NCBI GenBank assembly: GCA_035578905.1
Contig: JAQJVL010002569.1
Coordinates: 27,521-91,520 of the forward strand
Reading direction: 5' to 3'
DNA from: Stictocephala bisonia
Lineage: Eukaryota; Arthropoda; Insecta; Hemiptera; Membracidae
Length of the DNA: 64,000 nt
Shown: positions 20,990 to 31,519 of the stretch, one piece after another
Numbering within the stretch: position 1 is the stretch's first letter
Layout: the number at the start of each line of letters is the position of its first letter
Program-made: the position numbers and the translations under genes
Notes under the pieces: model-generated
The model's input: the letters and a program-made list of their open reading frames with translations, nothing else
The model's database searches: none
What the model was told of the DNA's origin: nothing

Positions 20990-21306
20990 GGTATTATAAT
21001 ATATTTATTTTTGCTTGCTGTGTGATGGGTGTAGATGAACGAGTGTAGTCATTGTTACTACCTAAGGTTATCTGTTCCTTAGAAAGTGTAATTTATTAAT
21101 AGCCCATTGGCAGAGCAACTTATGGACCTTCAGTTTGACGTGTAATCTGAACCACGTAGTATTGGTCTGACTGTCGGCTAATTGTCAGCATGATACTCAG
21201 TTATCTTCCCTACTCAAAAACCGGACCCCGAATACCACCAAAAACGGGTACGTCAGACATATCTAGTAGTATCCAAGTCGATGTCAACCATTAAGCGGAC
21301 TGCTGA
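20990..21306 (-). repeat. SINE-like family 2, copy c, 3' part (split by piggyBac)
   Basis: Plus-strand landmarks: GATGAACGAGTGTAGTCATT, GTTCCTTAGAAAGTG, TTATTAATAGCCCATTGGC, GAACCACGTAGTATTGGTCTG, GTAGTATCCAAGTCGATG and CAACCATTAAGCGGAC. The continuation of the family (CCTATAGCCTACAATCTCC) is found only after the piggyBac element, at 22494-22580, so the two pieces are one interrupted copy. Confidence 0.75.
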
Positions 21307-22493
21307 TAACGCCTGTCGGCGTTACGGTGGCGCCAAGCTATACGCGGCGGACGCCCATCGGCGTTGTAAACAAACTCTGGCGCGCTGCCATTTCCAGCCG
21401 TTTCCTGGAGTCATGAGATGGCATATGTCATTGTGTGGCATATTTTTGTTATCAGTAAGGTTTGTAGTTCCTTGTCAGTCAGTTCGTTTGTAGTTCGGCG
21501 TATATCGCAAATGCAAAATGAGTTCCGATGAAGATGGCAACTTACGAGATTATAATAATTTAACAGTATGAATGTAGCTGTAAACAAAAGGGGACAAGAA
21601 AGATTGAAGTCTCTTCTTATAATAAAATATAATGACTACATGAGCGGCATTGATCGTAAATATCAGATAATGAGTTATTATCCCAGTGAAAGGAAGTGTC
21701 TACGCTGGTATAAAAAATTACTAATTCATATCATTCAAAGGGGTTTGTTGAATTCCTACCTTATGTACAATAAGTATCACGTTGGTAATAAAATTACAAT
21801 GTTAAAATTCAGGGAAAAGGTCATACAAAAACTTATTACTAATGTACGAAACAACGATGCTGGACCAGTTGTACAAGAAATCTCAGTGGATCATCTGACA
21901 ACAAAGGGGTCAGTTGGAGGTGGGGGGAGAATACGAAGACGGCGATGTGTTGTGTGCAATCAAAAGGGATTAAGAAAGGATACTATTTATCAATTCCAAG
22001 ATTGTCGTCATGTTCCAGCACTCTGTTTAGGTGATTGTTTTAGGGATTACCACAAGTAAATGTATCCCAATAATGTAATACGACAATTGGGCAGACTGTA
22101 TTATTTGTAGTTATATAATCACTTCTAAATTATTTTAACTCTAAATAATATACTTTCTGATGTGGAAGTCCTTAGTTTATAGTTTTTTACAAGTTTTATC
22201 CACTAATAAACATTTTATTAAAAAAATGACTGATGTTTTCTTTATCCAATAAACAACAGTCACCATCACGCCCATCGGCGTTTTTAGCATATTGCAACAA
22301 AATATTATGCTATAAGCTGAAGACGACTATAGGCGTTATTATTTAAAAATTAGATCAATAATACAAATATTATTTTTATTATAAAAAACACTATTTTGGC
22401 AAGATTTAGATCATATTTCAATATATTCTTAAATTTTTAATTTTCAGCAAATCACTTCATTATACCATTTATGACCAGCAGTGAACGTGTTAA
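21291..22493 (+). mobile_element. Internally deleted piggyBac transposon
   Basis: TTAA is found at 21291-21294 and 22490-22493, the target used by piggyBac. Inward from each end the sequences TTAAGCGGACTGCTG and (complement of the right end) TTAACACGTTCACTGCTG share an ACTGCTG core, a likely terminal inverted repeat. Subterminal palindromes ACGCC-N4-GGCGT occur on both sides (21311-21324, 21352-21365 and 22269-22282, with a degenerate one near 22330-22343). Inside, a short ATG frame (about 21519, MSSDEDGNLRDY) is followed directly by the C-terminal transposase half, so the catalytic middle is deleted. The exact left boundary is uncertain because family-2 sequence resembles it locally. Confidence 0.7.
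21568..22059 (+). pseudogene. piggyBac transposase, C-terminal half
   Basis: The frame reads YNDYMSGIDRKYQIMSYYPS then RKCLRWYKKLLIHII, which is the conserved piggyBac block around the last catalytic Asp (YN..MGGVD..DQ..., RK..KWY). It ends in the cysteine-rich tail RRRCVVCNQKGLRKD, FQDCRHVPALCLGDCFRDYHK with the CxxC...C...H..C..C..H pattern thought to bind zinc and the transposon end. GID replaces the usual GGVD, keeping the Asp. The DDBD and first two catalytic aspartates are absent: a short acidic N-terminal frame (MSSDEDG, 21519-) with a stop (TGA) precedes it, which suggests an internal deletion of about 1 kb. Not able to catalyse transposition. Confidence 0.88.
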
Positions 22494-22600
22494 TAGGACC
22501 TATAGCCTACAATCTCCAAAACACTTTTACCCAAGTAGCTGGATCACAACACTGTGCCACTAATGTCAATATATATGTTTTTAACACACTATTAAAGTGT
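22494..22600 (-). repeat. SINE-like family 2, copy c, 5' part
   Basis: Continues the copy interrupted by piggyBac: plus-strand GGACCTATAGCCTACAATCT, CCAAAACACTTTTACCC and CACTGTGCCACTAAT match the corresponding part of the copy at 23500-23580. Confidence 0.7.
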
Positions 22601-22839
22601 GGCAATTATTTTGTACTTTAGATGTTACAATAATGTACATTTTCGGTTTTTTTGTATCAATAAAAAAATTTATTTAAAATGCAATAATAATAATTTGTTA
22701 AACAATGCTAAGGGTAAAAGTGTTACAACTTAGCTATAAATAACACTGCATTATCTATATGTACACCTAATTGATTTATTAAAAATTATTTATGGTAGTA
22801 ATGTACCAAATATAACTATTTATCAGGTTTAAAATTAGC

Positions 22840-23030
22840 TGAACATCAGACCAATAATACGTGGTTCGGATTCCTCGTAAAGCTGTAGGTCCCGTAGTTG
22901 CTCAGGCTATTAGGTTATTGATAAACGGCCCTTTAGTAGCCAGACAACACGGGTCATCCACACCATCTTTGACTCATAATTCAAATTCGCCTTAAAATAT
23001 GCACAAAGTTGTGTTGACGTCTCATACCTG
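22840..23030 (+). repeat. SINE-like family 2, copy d
   Basis: Plus-strand copy: ATCAGACCAATAATACGTGG, TTCGGATTCCTCGTAAAGC, TGTAGGTCCCGTAGTTGC, GGCTATTAGGTTATTGATAA, and the end ATTCGCCTTAAAATATGCAC with AAAGTTGTGTTGACGTCTCA. The last part matches copy g (43100-43150) rather than copy e, so at least two subfamilies exist. Confidence 0.75.
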
Positions 23031-23122
23031 AGAAGTTTATTACACTGATAATACTTGCTTTGTGATATATTATAATATATACATATAACTTACTAAATAA
23101 ATAGCTTATTAGTTAGCATTTT

Positions 23123-23126
<4 letters not shown>

Positions 23127-23160
<34 letters not shown>

Positions 23161-23580
23161 CGCCGATCGCCAAGATTTGGGCGAATATGGATTTCGAATG
23201 AGTGTAATGAGTCAAGATGAACGAGTGTAGTCATTGTTACTTTCCGAGTTCTACTTAGCTCAGAAAGGACTATTTATTAATAGCCCAATAGTCAGGGCAA
23301 CCATGGGACCTACAGCTTTACGTGGAATCCGAACCACGTAGTGTTGGTCTGATTTTCAGCTAACTGACAAGTCTGACACTCAGTTCTCTTCCCTACACAA
23401 CATCTGAACCCTGACTACCATACAACATGGACACCCCATACGTCTCTAGTAGTGTCCACGTCGATGGCAACCATTGAGCGGACGCCATGTCGGTATTAAG
23501 AGTCAATAGAACCTATCGCCTACAATCTCCCAAACACTTTGTCCCCTGAGTTACAGCACTGCACCACCATAATGCATGTT
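23127..23580 (-). mobile_element. SINE-like family 2, copy e with poly-A tail
   Basis: The best-preserved copy. A plus-strand T run (23127-23157) is the poly-A tail of a minus-strand element. Next come GACGCCGATCGCCAAGAT, GAACGAGTGTAGTCATTG, the GTGGAATCCGAACCACGTAG hairpin block, CTCAGTTCTCTTCCC and CTACAATCTCCCAAACACTT. The inverted pair ACGTGG/CCACGT is typical of tails shared by many metazoan LINEs and SINEs. I saw no coding capacity and no clear polymerase III boxes, so it may be a SINE or a 5'-truncated LINE 3' end. Confidence 0.75.
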
Positions 23581-23593
23581 GTTACAAATACAG

Positions 23594-23814
23594 TACAAGT
23601 GAACGTTACACAACACAAATGTATTACAATACAAGTACAAAATGCACAAATATTATGGTGATCGATTTCGTTTTGTGAACCCCTGAGGAAGGTGTGCGTG
23701 ATTCACCGAAATCCATCACCGTAATATTTGTGCATTTTGTACTTGTATTATAATATATTTATGCATTTTGTGCTTATATTGTAATAAATGTGTGTTGTGT
23801 ATTGTTCACTTGTA
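23594..23814. repeat. Inverted repeat with hammerhead-like core (Penelope-type end)
   Basis: The left arm (23594-23670) and right arm (23707-23814) are complementary over TACAAGTGAAC...ACACAACACA..., AAGTACAAAATGCACAAATA and GGTGAT.GATTTCG. The right arm holds an extra partial repeat of the ATGCATTTTGT block. The spacer contains CTGAGGA (23683-23689), a GGTG/CACC stem (23691-23694 with 23704-23707) and GAAA (23708-23711), the order of a hammerhead core. The A after GAA and the bases that follow can pair with 23652-23665 like helix III. Helix I is weak. Penelope-like elements carry such motifs in their pseudo-LTRs; I infer that origin. Confidence 0.6.
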
Positions 23815-24170
23815 CTAAATAAATATAACGGAAATATGTCCGTAGGTACTACAATTTCAGGACCCTACAACTTACAATTCTTAAGGTATCCTGCGTGATA
23901 ATATCTATAAGCCCGTGGACAATTAGTTTAAGTGCATCGTTAAATATGCAAGATCTTATACTGTTTCGGGCTTGTGTTTACTGCACGTGTCTTCTAAGGA
24001 AAACTGAGGATAATTTGTTTATTTTTCGTCCTTAATATGCAAAACGTCTAATAACATCAATATCTTACTTGTATGGTTCGTATTTTATAAATACCACAAT
24101 AATCTTTCAGTGGCAGAAAATTTTATATTAGTATTCATTTCGATTGCAAAATGTATTGTATTGTATATAT

Positions 24171-24645
24171 AGGGTGGAAAAAATATGGAAACACTTTCAT
24201 AACAACGTTATTTTTTTCTATATACATACTTTGATGATTTAATTTTTTTTAATAATTGTAATCCATAAAATATTAATTTTGATCAGACTAATTTACTTGA
24301 AACCGTTAAATACCGGAGAAATAACTTTGTTCAAATTAGTTAATTTGAAATTCAAATGATCGCTACTCTGGAAAGGATTCACCTTCCGAAGTCCGGTTTG
24401 CGGCAACTAACTTCTCTTGAATTGACCTTTCATTTGATACCAAACTTGACCTAGGCTTACATTGAAGATTTTTGTTAAACTTCTCGCAGACCGTCCACCT
24501 GGAAAGATGAAATGTCACTAATGGTGTCAGTAGGTATATTCTTTGTATGGTTACATTGTGAAATAATGATTCACAAGATTTCACTTTTACGAGTGAAGTT
24601 ATACAAGAGTTTGGAAAGCTTTTCCACATTTTTTCCACCTTGTGT
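24171..24645. mobile_element. MITE copy 1 (TA-flanked, ~28-bp TIRs)
   Basis: The left end AGGGTGGAAAAAATATGGAA and the complement of the right end AAGGTGGAAAAAATGTGGAA are inverted copies. The left end lies in TA-rich sequence (TATATA), as for Tc1/mariner-like elements that target TA. The interior shares long identical stretches with 41209-41670 (GAAGTCCGGTTTGCGGCAA, CTTTCATTTGATACCAAACT, GACCTAGGCTTAC, AAATGTCACT). It has no transposase, so it depends on an autonomous relative. Superfamily is inferred from the TA context only. Confidence 0.8.
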
Positions 24646-26387
24646 ATGTTTCTCCTTAGATTTTCCCTTTATAAAAAAAAGTATTTTACAAAAAACTCAT
24701 TTAGCATTTACCACCAAATTAATAGTAACCATTGTGCTTACTTGTGGTTGGGAATGTCTGAGATTGTAATTACAATTGTATTAATGAAATGTTTCAATTC
24801 ATAAACACCCGTTAGTAATATTTTTTATGTATGACAAATTTTTTCTGTAAATAAGACACGATCGCTGTTTCATATAGACTATATTATATAATCACTCTTA
24901 ATAAGTTACCAACTCTTTTATGATTTTTTTCGACTATTATATCTGTCTGACATAATAAATATTAAGTAAAAGTATCTTCCAATAAATCTGTTGAGTAAAA
25001 TATAAAACATGCATTAGTAAAAACAACAATAACATAAATAAGTTTCTTTTCGTCCATTTTAGATTATTTGTACTTTGCTCACCAGCTGTTGTTATAGACA
25101 TTTTTTAAGCTAGTTTATTTAACAATATTGTAATTAACTATTGTTCAGTTTTTTACTATAAAACATTAAAATTAACATAGTTTTTCTCTCTTAACGTTAG
25201 TTAAGTAGCTAAATTAGCTCATTGAGACTATAATAATAATTATTGAAGAAACAAAAGTATTCATTATAACGAAATTCTCGTAAATTGAATTTAAAAAGTA
25301 AACTTCTTGAGTTTTATTTTTAAGATATTTAACATTGAAATTTGTAAGCAGATATTAAATTTTGTGATTTGTAGTCAGCCACAATCTTAAGGCTGATGAT
25401 TATTTTAAGTATACAAATAATTAAAGTAAAATGTGCTTTTTAAAGATCCACCTGCAAATCATATTTTATTACCGTCTAGTGAGAAATACTTAGAACTGTG
25501 TTCAGATATTTAGATTTTTTATAACAATTTCATTTAGACAGAGGCAGAAAAGGCATCTAGATAGAACACATTTTGATCATATTATTTGCTTGATTTGACC
25601 CGAGAACAATCCCGTAAAATAAGGGACATTTAAGCAAGACAACCTTTATAGATCAATGAATGATTTACCTTTCATCAAAACTAGTAACGTCAAAGAAATA
25701 TTGGGGATAAAATATGACACCATGTTCTTTTTCTACCAACACTTTATTGCAGTTAAGTGACAACAATAATGGATAAAGTGGAGATAAAATGTCGGAAGGG
25801 CTGTTATGTGTTCAATTAGCTAAAGTACTGGTTACTTCGTGGTTATTTAACTATCAAACTAAAAAGAAATATTTCAGTTTCCCATAACTATTGGGGGACG
25901 CATTTCATTCCACACCTCAAGATAAATAATGAGTGGCTGTTAAATTTACCACACCAAGAAATATTTCGAGATGTTTATTGACTTGTTTATTTTAATGGTT
26001 TCGAAGACGAATATATACATAAGTGCGTTTTCATTTGTAATGATATAAAGTTAAGATTTGACTGGAGAACTATTTTTTTGCTGGTTAATTTAATTACTCT
26101 ACTGCAAGATATTGAAAAAATATATAAACGGAAAATTGACAATAATTATTGCTAGTTTACTTCCTACCATACTCTTTTTGCAATAGTACAACAAATCTTC
26201 AAAAATAAATCCCATTTTACGAAATACATATCTGAAATAATAATAAAAAAACTCGCAAGAATTCCTGGAATGAATAACTATCATTGTGTTATTAGATCAT
26301 ATGAACAACATTACAAACAACAAAGAATTGTCTATAGATAGTAGGCAGTAGTGATGTAACCAAGAAAATGTAACGAACAGTCTTATT
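24646..26387. other. AT-rich DNA, no gene seen
   Basis: About 1.7 kb with no coding frame of recognisable composition and no repeat copies found. Confidence 0.6.
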
Positions 26388-28622
26388 CACCCACCTGCCC
26401 ACCCATTCATGTAAAGGGGTGTTCACCCACCAGTACACCCATACACGTACGGGTACTTCACCCGCCTGCCTACCCATTCATGTACATAGGTATTGACCCA
26501 CCTGCCCACCCATACACGTACAGGTAATTGACCCACATGCCCACTCATACACGTACAGGTAATTGATCCACTGCCCACCCATACACGTACAAGAGTATTG
26601 ACCCACCTTTTAAACCCATACATGTACAGGGGTATTGACCCACCTGCCCTTCAATACTGTTACAATTGTATTGACCCACCTGCCCACCCATACACGTACA
26701 GGGAATTGACCCAACTGCCCACCCATACACGTACAATGGTATTTACCCACCTGCCCACCCATAATCGTACAGGGAATTTACCCACCTGCCCACCCATACA
26801 GGTACAGAAGTATTGACCCACCTGCCCTACAATACAGGTACAAGGGTATTGACCCACCTGTCCACCCATACACGTACAGGAGTATTGAGCCACTTACCCA
26901 CCCATACACGTACAGGAGTATTGACCCACCTGCCCTACAATACAGTTACAAGGGCATTGACCCATCTGCCCACCCATACACGTACAGGTAATTGACCGAC
27001 CAGCGCACCCACACAGGTACATGAGCATTGACATACCTGCCCTACAATACAGGTACAAGAGTATTGATCCACCTGCCCACCCATACACGTACAGGAGCAT
27101 TGACCCACCTGCCCACATATACACGTACAGGGAATTGACCCACCTACCCACCCATACACGTATAAGGGTATTGACCTACCTGCCCACCCATACTCGTACA
27201 GGGAATTGACCCACCTGACCGCCCATACAGGTACAGGAGTATTGACCCACTTGTCCTACAATACAGGTTCAAGGGTATTGACCCACCGGCCCATCCACAC
27301 ACGTAAAGGGTAATTACCCACCTTCCCACCCATTCACGTACAGGGGTATTGTCCCATCTGCCCACCCATACACGTACAGGAGTATTGACCTTCCCGCCCT
27401 ACAATACAGGTACAAGAGTATTGTGACCCAACTGCCCACCCATACACGTACAGGGAATTGACCCACCTACCCACCCATACACGTACAAGAGTATTGACCT
27501 ACCGGCCCACCCATACTCGTACAGGGAATTGACCCACCTTCCCACCCATTCACGTACAGGGGTATTGTCCCACCTGCCCACCCATACACGTACAGGAGTA
27601 TTGACCTTCCCGCCCTACAATACAGGTACAAGGGTATTGTGACCCAACTGCCCACCCATACACGTACAGGGGTATTGACCCACCTACCCACCTACACACG
27701 TACAGGTATATTGACCCACTGGCCCACCCATACAATTTCAAGGGTATTAGCCCACATGCCCACCCATACACATACAGGGGTATTGAAAGACCGGCCCATC
27801 CGTATACGTAAAAGGGTATTGACCCACCTGCCCACCCACACAGGTACATGGGTATTGACTCACCTGCCAACCTATATAGGTATAGGGGTATTGACCCAAC
27901 TGCCCACCCATACTCGTACAGGTATATTGACCAATCTGCCCACCCATACACATACAGGGGTATTGAAGGACCTGCCCACCCATCACGTACAAAGTTATTG
28001 ACCACCTGCCCACAAATACAGGTACATGGGTATTGACCCACCTGCCCTGTACAAGTGTATTGACCAACCTGTCCACTCATACAGGTACATAGGTATTGTC
28101 CTACCTGCCTACCCATACACGTACAGGTAATTCACCCACCGGCCCACCCATACATGTACATAGGTATTGACCCACCTGCCCACCCATTTACGTACATAGG
28201 TATTGACCCACCAGCCCACCTATACACGTACAGGTAATTGACCGACCTGCGCACCCACACAGGTACATGAGCATTGACTTACCTGCCCTACAATACAGGT
28301 ACAAGAGTATTGACCCACCTGCACACCCATACACGTACAGGAGTATTTGCCCACCTGACTACCCATACAGGTACAGGAGTATTGGCCCACTTGTCCTACA
28401 ATACAGGTACAAGTGTATTGACCCACTGGCCCATCCACACACCTAAAGGGTGTAATTACCCACCTTCCCACCCATTCACGTACAGGGGTATTGTCCCACC
28501 TGCCCACCCATACACGTACAGGAGTATTGACCCTTCCGCCCTACAATACAGGTACAAGGGTATTGTGACCCAACTGCCCACCAATATACGTACAGAGGCA
28601 TTCACCCACCTGCCCACATATT
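26388..28622. repeat. Minisatellite locus 3 (about 2.2 kb, ~37-bp unit)
   Basis: About 60 tandem units. The main unit is CCACCTGCCCACCCATACAC followed by GTACAGGGGTATTGAC. A second unit type replaces the middle with CCCTACAATACAGGTACAAG. Multi-unit blocks recur (for example about 27318-27450, 27535-27665 and 28460-28580), showing higher-order organisation. The many long reading frames across it (Tyr/Gly/Val-rich on the minus strand, Thr/His/Pro-rich on the plus strand) arise because the unit lacks stops; I do not consider them genes. Confidence 0.97.
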
Positions 28623-28654
28623 AACGAACAAGGATCTTGTGGGTGGTGTGGAGA

Positions 28655-29655
28655 TTGTTCTACCCTAAGATCCAAAAGTAGTCATTGTATTAATTGAATA
28701 AAAATTTTAAGTGATCTCCTGTCACAAAGCTAAGCCCAATCCATCGTGGCAATGATTATCTATATGCTGGTAAATCCCTCCGTAAAATAGAGTAGGGGGC
28801 ACTGTGTTACTATGTGTTCCATTATTTCGTTAGAATCCTAGCAACCACATGACTGATCTACTGTCAATCCGCATTTATACTTCCAGTAATTGCATCTGCC
28901 GACGCCAGTTCGAAGTAGATTCAATAGTATCCTCCCATCTACAGATATCGATGGATCATTAATAAGGAACTAATTTCGTCCATTAAAACTCTTCAACGCT
29001 ACGGCCCAGCTAGCGTTGGGCGAGAAATTTGATCTGCTCAACTGGAAAGCAGTACGTAGAAGTGGGTTTCGAGATTTCAATTGACAGTTCTGACGTAGGA
29101 GATCCTGTGTAATGGATAGGTGCAGGGCATTTAAAACCTTATTGAATAATTCCCCTCTGATGTCTTACCTCTGGAGACGTCCCACAGGACTACTAAGGAG
29201 TGAAGTAGGACTGGTCGCCAAGAAAGGGGAGTTGCCATGAGAGTGCCACTAATAGCTCTCATGACTCTACTAAGTTGGACATCGACCGCTTTAGTTGAAC
29301 ACTATTTGGCCAAACGGGAACACTATATTCAGCAGCTGAATAGACCAGTGACAAATCAATAGTACGCAGGACGCAGGCTGCCCAGGTTGTTCCGGCAATA
29401 TTATGTAGTACGTTTGCCCTTGTTTTAATTTTAGCTGCTGTTTTTTTAATGTGGCTTTTAAACGTCAGCGATCGATGTACGGTTACTACCAGGTACTTTT
29501 AGTGATCATTATGATGGAGTTTCACACCATTATAAAGATGTTCATTTTTCGATTAGCCAATCTGATACGTAAGTGGAAACAGGCTACTTCGGTTTTTGAT
29601 GGGTTAGGATTTAGCTCCCAAGTTCTAAAATATTCTTCTATTAATGAAGAATAAG
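28655..29655 (-). pseudogene. Degenerate LINE reverse transcriptase, C-terminal half
   Basis: On the minus strand the order is EEYFRTWELNPNPSKTEVAC with HLRIRLANRKMNI (29650-29530), a segment with stops, GTTWAACVLRTIDLSLVYSA then AEYSVPVWPNSVQL (29395-29280), and near the end NWRRQMQLLEV (about 28905) and an MEHIV-like frame near 28820. These match the thumb, YSAAEYCAPVW and tail segments of Jockey-superfamily LINEs common in arthropods. At least eight stops or shifts are present. The catalytic part is missing beyond 29655, where a family-2 SINE-like repeat starts. Its GC content is well above the flanks. Confidence 0.75.
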
Positions 29656-29659
29656 GGGG

Positions 29660-29795
29660 GTTGTTAATAATAAATAGCTCTTACTAAGGAACAGTTGACC
29701 TTAGTTGGTAACAATGACTACATTCGTTCATATACACTCCACACTTATTCGCCCCTAATATTTTCCCATTTATCTAACTCGGCGTCTTAATAATG
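29660..29795 (+). repeat. SINE-like family 2, copy f (3' part)
   Basis: Plus-strand landmarks AATAAATAGCTCTTACTAAG, TTGGTAACAATGACTACATT, CACTTATTCGCCCC and CTCGGCGTCTTAATAATG. Only the last 135 bases of the family are present, directly against the dead LINE remnant. Confidence 0.65.
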
Positions 29796-31477
29796 ATTAT
29801 CTTGTTATAGGAATTCTTTTTTAGTTTTATATTATAAAATGAGGTTGTTATGATGTAATTTTAAATAGTTTAAATAGAAGGTTTAACCAGACAAATTATT
29901 ATCATGACTAAAAACATTACAACAATAAACTCCAGTATAAATTTGAAACATTTATCGTGTAGATACTTACACGTAGCTGAGTTCGTGTGAAGATTTACGA
30001 GTATGTATCATTCTTACCAAATGCTTAGTCGCTAAAAGAAAGTTAACAAATTGGCTGTTTGCTAAAGTTGCTGTTCCAGCCACCAGTTGTGCTATCAGTC
30101 ACACACTCCAGTGATCTCCATAACGAGGGAGTTTTGTTGATATATTTTCCACCCCTGAGTCCCATCTATAACCAGCTGATAACGTAGTAAAATGGACCTT
30201 TCCTCTCACTTGCCAAGTTAATGCCTACCTGTATAAGGTCAAGGAATACTCCATAGTTTACTAACAAATATTAGTACTAGTAACTATTATTTGCTTTGTA
30301 ATGAAATATCTTTTTGTTTGATATAATATTAATTACAAAATGTTATATCAACATACATTTCACTAAAGATTTTAGCAAATTATAATTAAAGTAAATTTTT
30401 TTCCCTAGCCAACTAGTCCATCATTAATCTCGTCACAAAAATTATAAGTAACCTTTCTGTAGGCCTAACCTTTGATCAACAATAACAAAAACTGTTAATA
30501 TCAGTTACATATTTACTCTCTCAAATATCCATCAAAAAACATTTTTTACAAAAAAGGTAAAAACAAAAATACGGAAATATTGAGTTAATAAATAATTAAC
30601 AGTACTATCAACATGACGTACATAAGTAAATTGAGTAACAATGTGCATTGTTTTATGGTGATTACAAATGTATACAGTGTTTTCCAAAAGTCCTACATAG
30701 TTCTCATTATTTTTATCCTAAACGAAAAGACAAATATACTTTGAAAAGTCATTAAATCAATGAGAATGTCTTTTTTCATTATATTTAAAAATATATGACG
30801 TTTACTCTGTCATAGGTAAGTTATTATTGAAAAATATTACTTTATACTAAATGTTCTATGTTACCATTTTTGATTGGGTTGATATGTCTTCACATTAATT
30901 GTATACAGGTAATTTTATTATGTACCGATTCGTGGACTGGTACATATATTTGCTTTTTCTCTCATCAAAGCTAATTTCTGTGTTCTGCAAAAAAAATATA
31001 CAAAGGTTAGTGGCAGAAGAGAAAAGAAAATAAACGGAATAGGGAAATGTACATTTAATAATTATTTGATGAGATTCTTAGACGGCTAAAATAAAAATAA
31101 AATAATAATAGTAAAAATAGATAAGTTATAAACCTAAAATACAACTGGGGATGGTTACCCAGCGGTTGCCAAAGTATAATTTGGTTTCCCTAGATGTCTT
31201 GTGTTCAGAAACGGTTGTGGTCATATGACATGTGCATTACAACTGATCCCAAATCGAATACACCGTGTTTCATCTTTGGTTTTTGTTCACCAGTAACATA
31301 TCTGAAATATTAAAATCGTCAACATATCATGAAATATTAAGGGTGCCTTAATTTACTTTCATAATAATCACCATTTCTAATAACTCTTGCATAGTAAATT
31401 TGTCCTTACTAATTTCAATGTTCCAAGCATTATAAGTTTCTGATTGGTATGGGTTTCTGACATAAAAATATAATACT

Positions 31478-31519
<42 letters not shown>

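Noticed and set aside
26388..28622. Possible CRISPR array
   Set aside because: Units are contiguous without unique spacers, and the context is eukaryotic.
26292..28624. Many overlapping frames of 60-190 codons (Tyr/Gly/Val or Thr/His/Pro rich)
   Set aside because: They follow the minisatellite unit on both strands and in several frames at once, with no independent start or codon pattern.
30160..30240. Possible reverse copy of the SINE family 1 tail (CTTGCCAAGTTAATGCC)
   Set aside because: Only about 20 bases are similar; could be chance.
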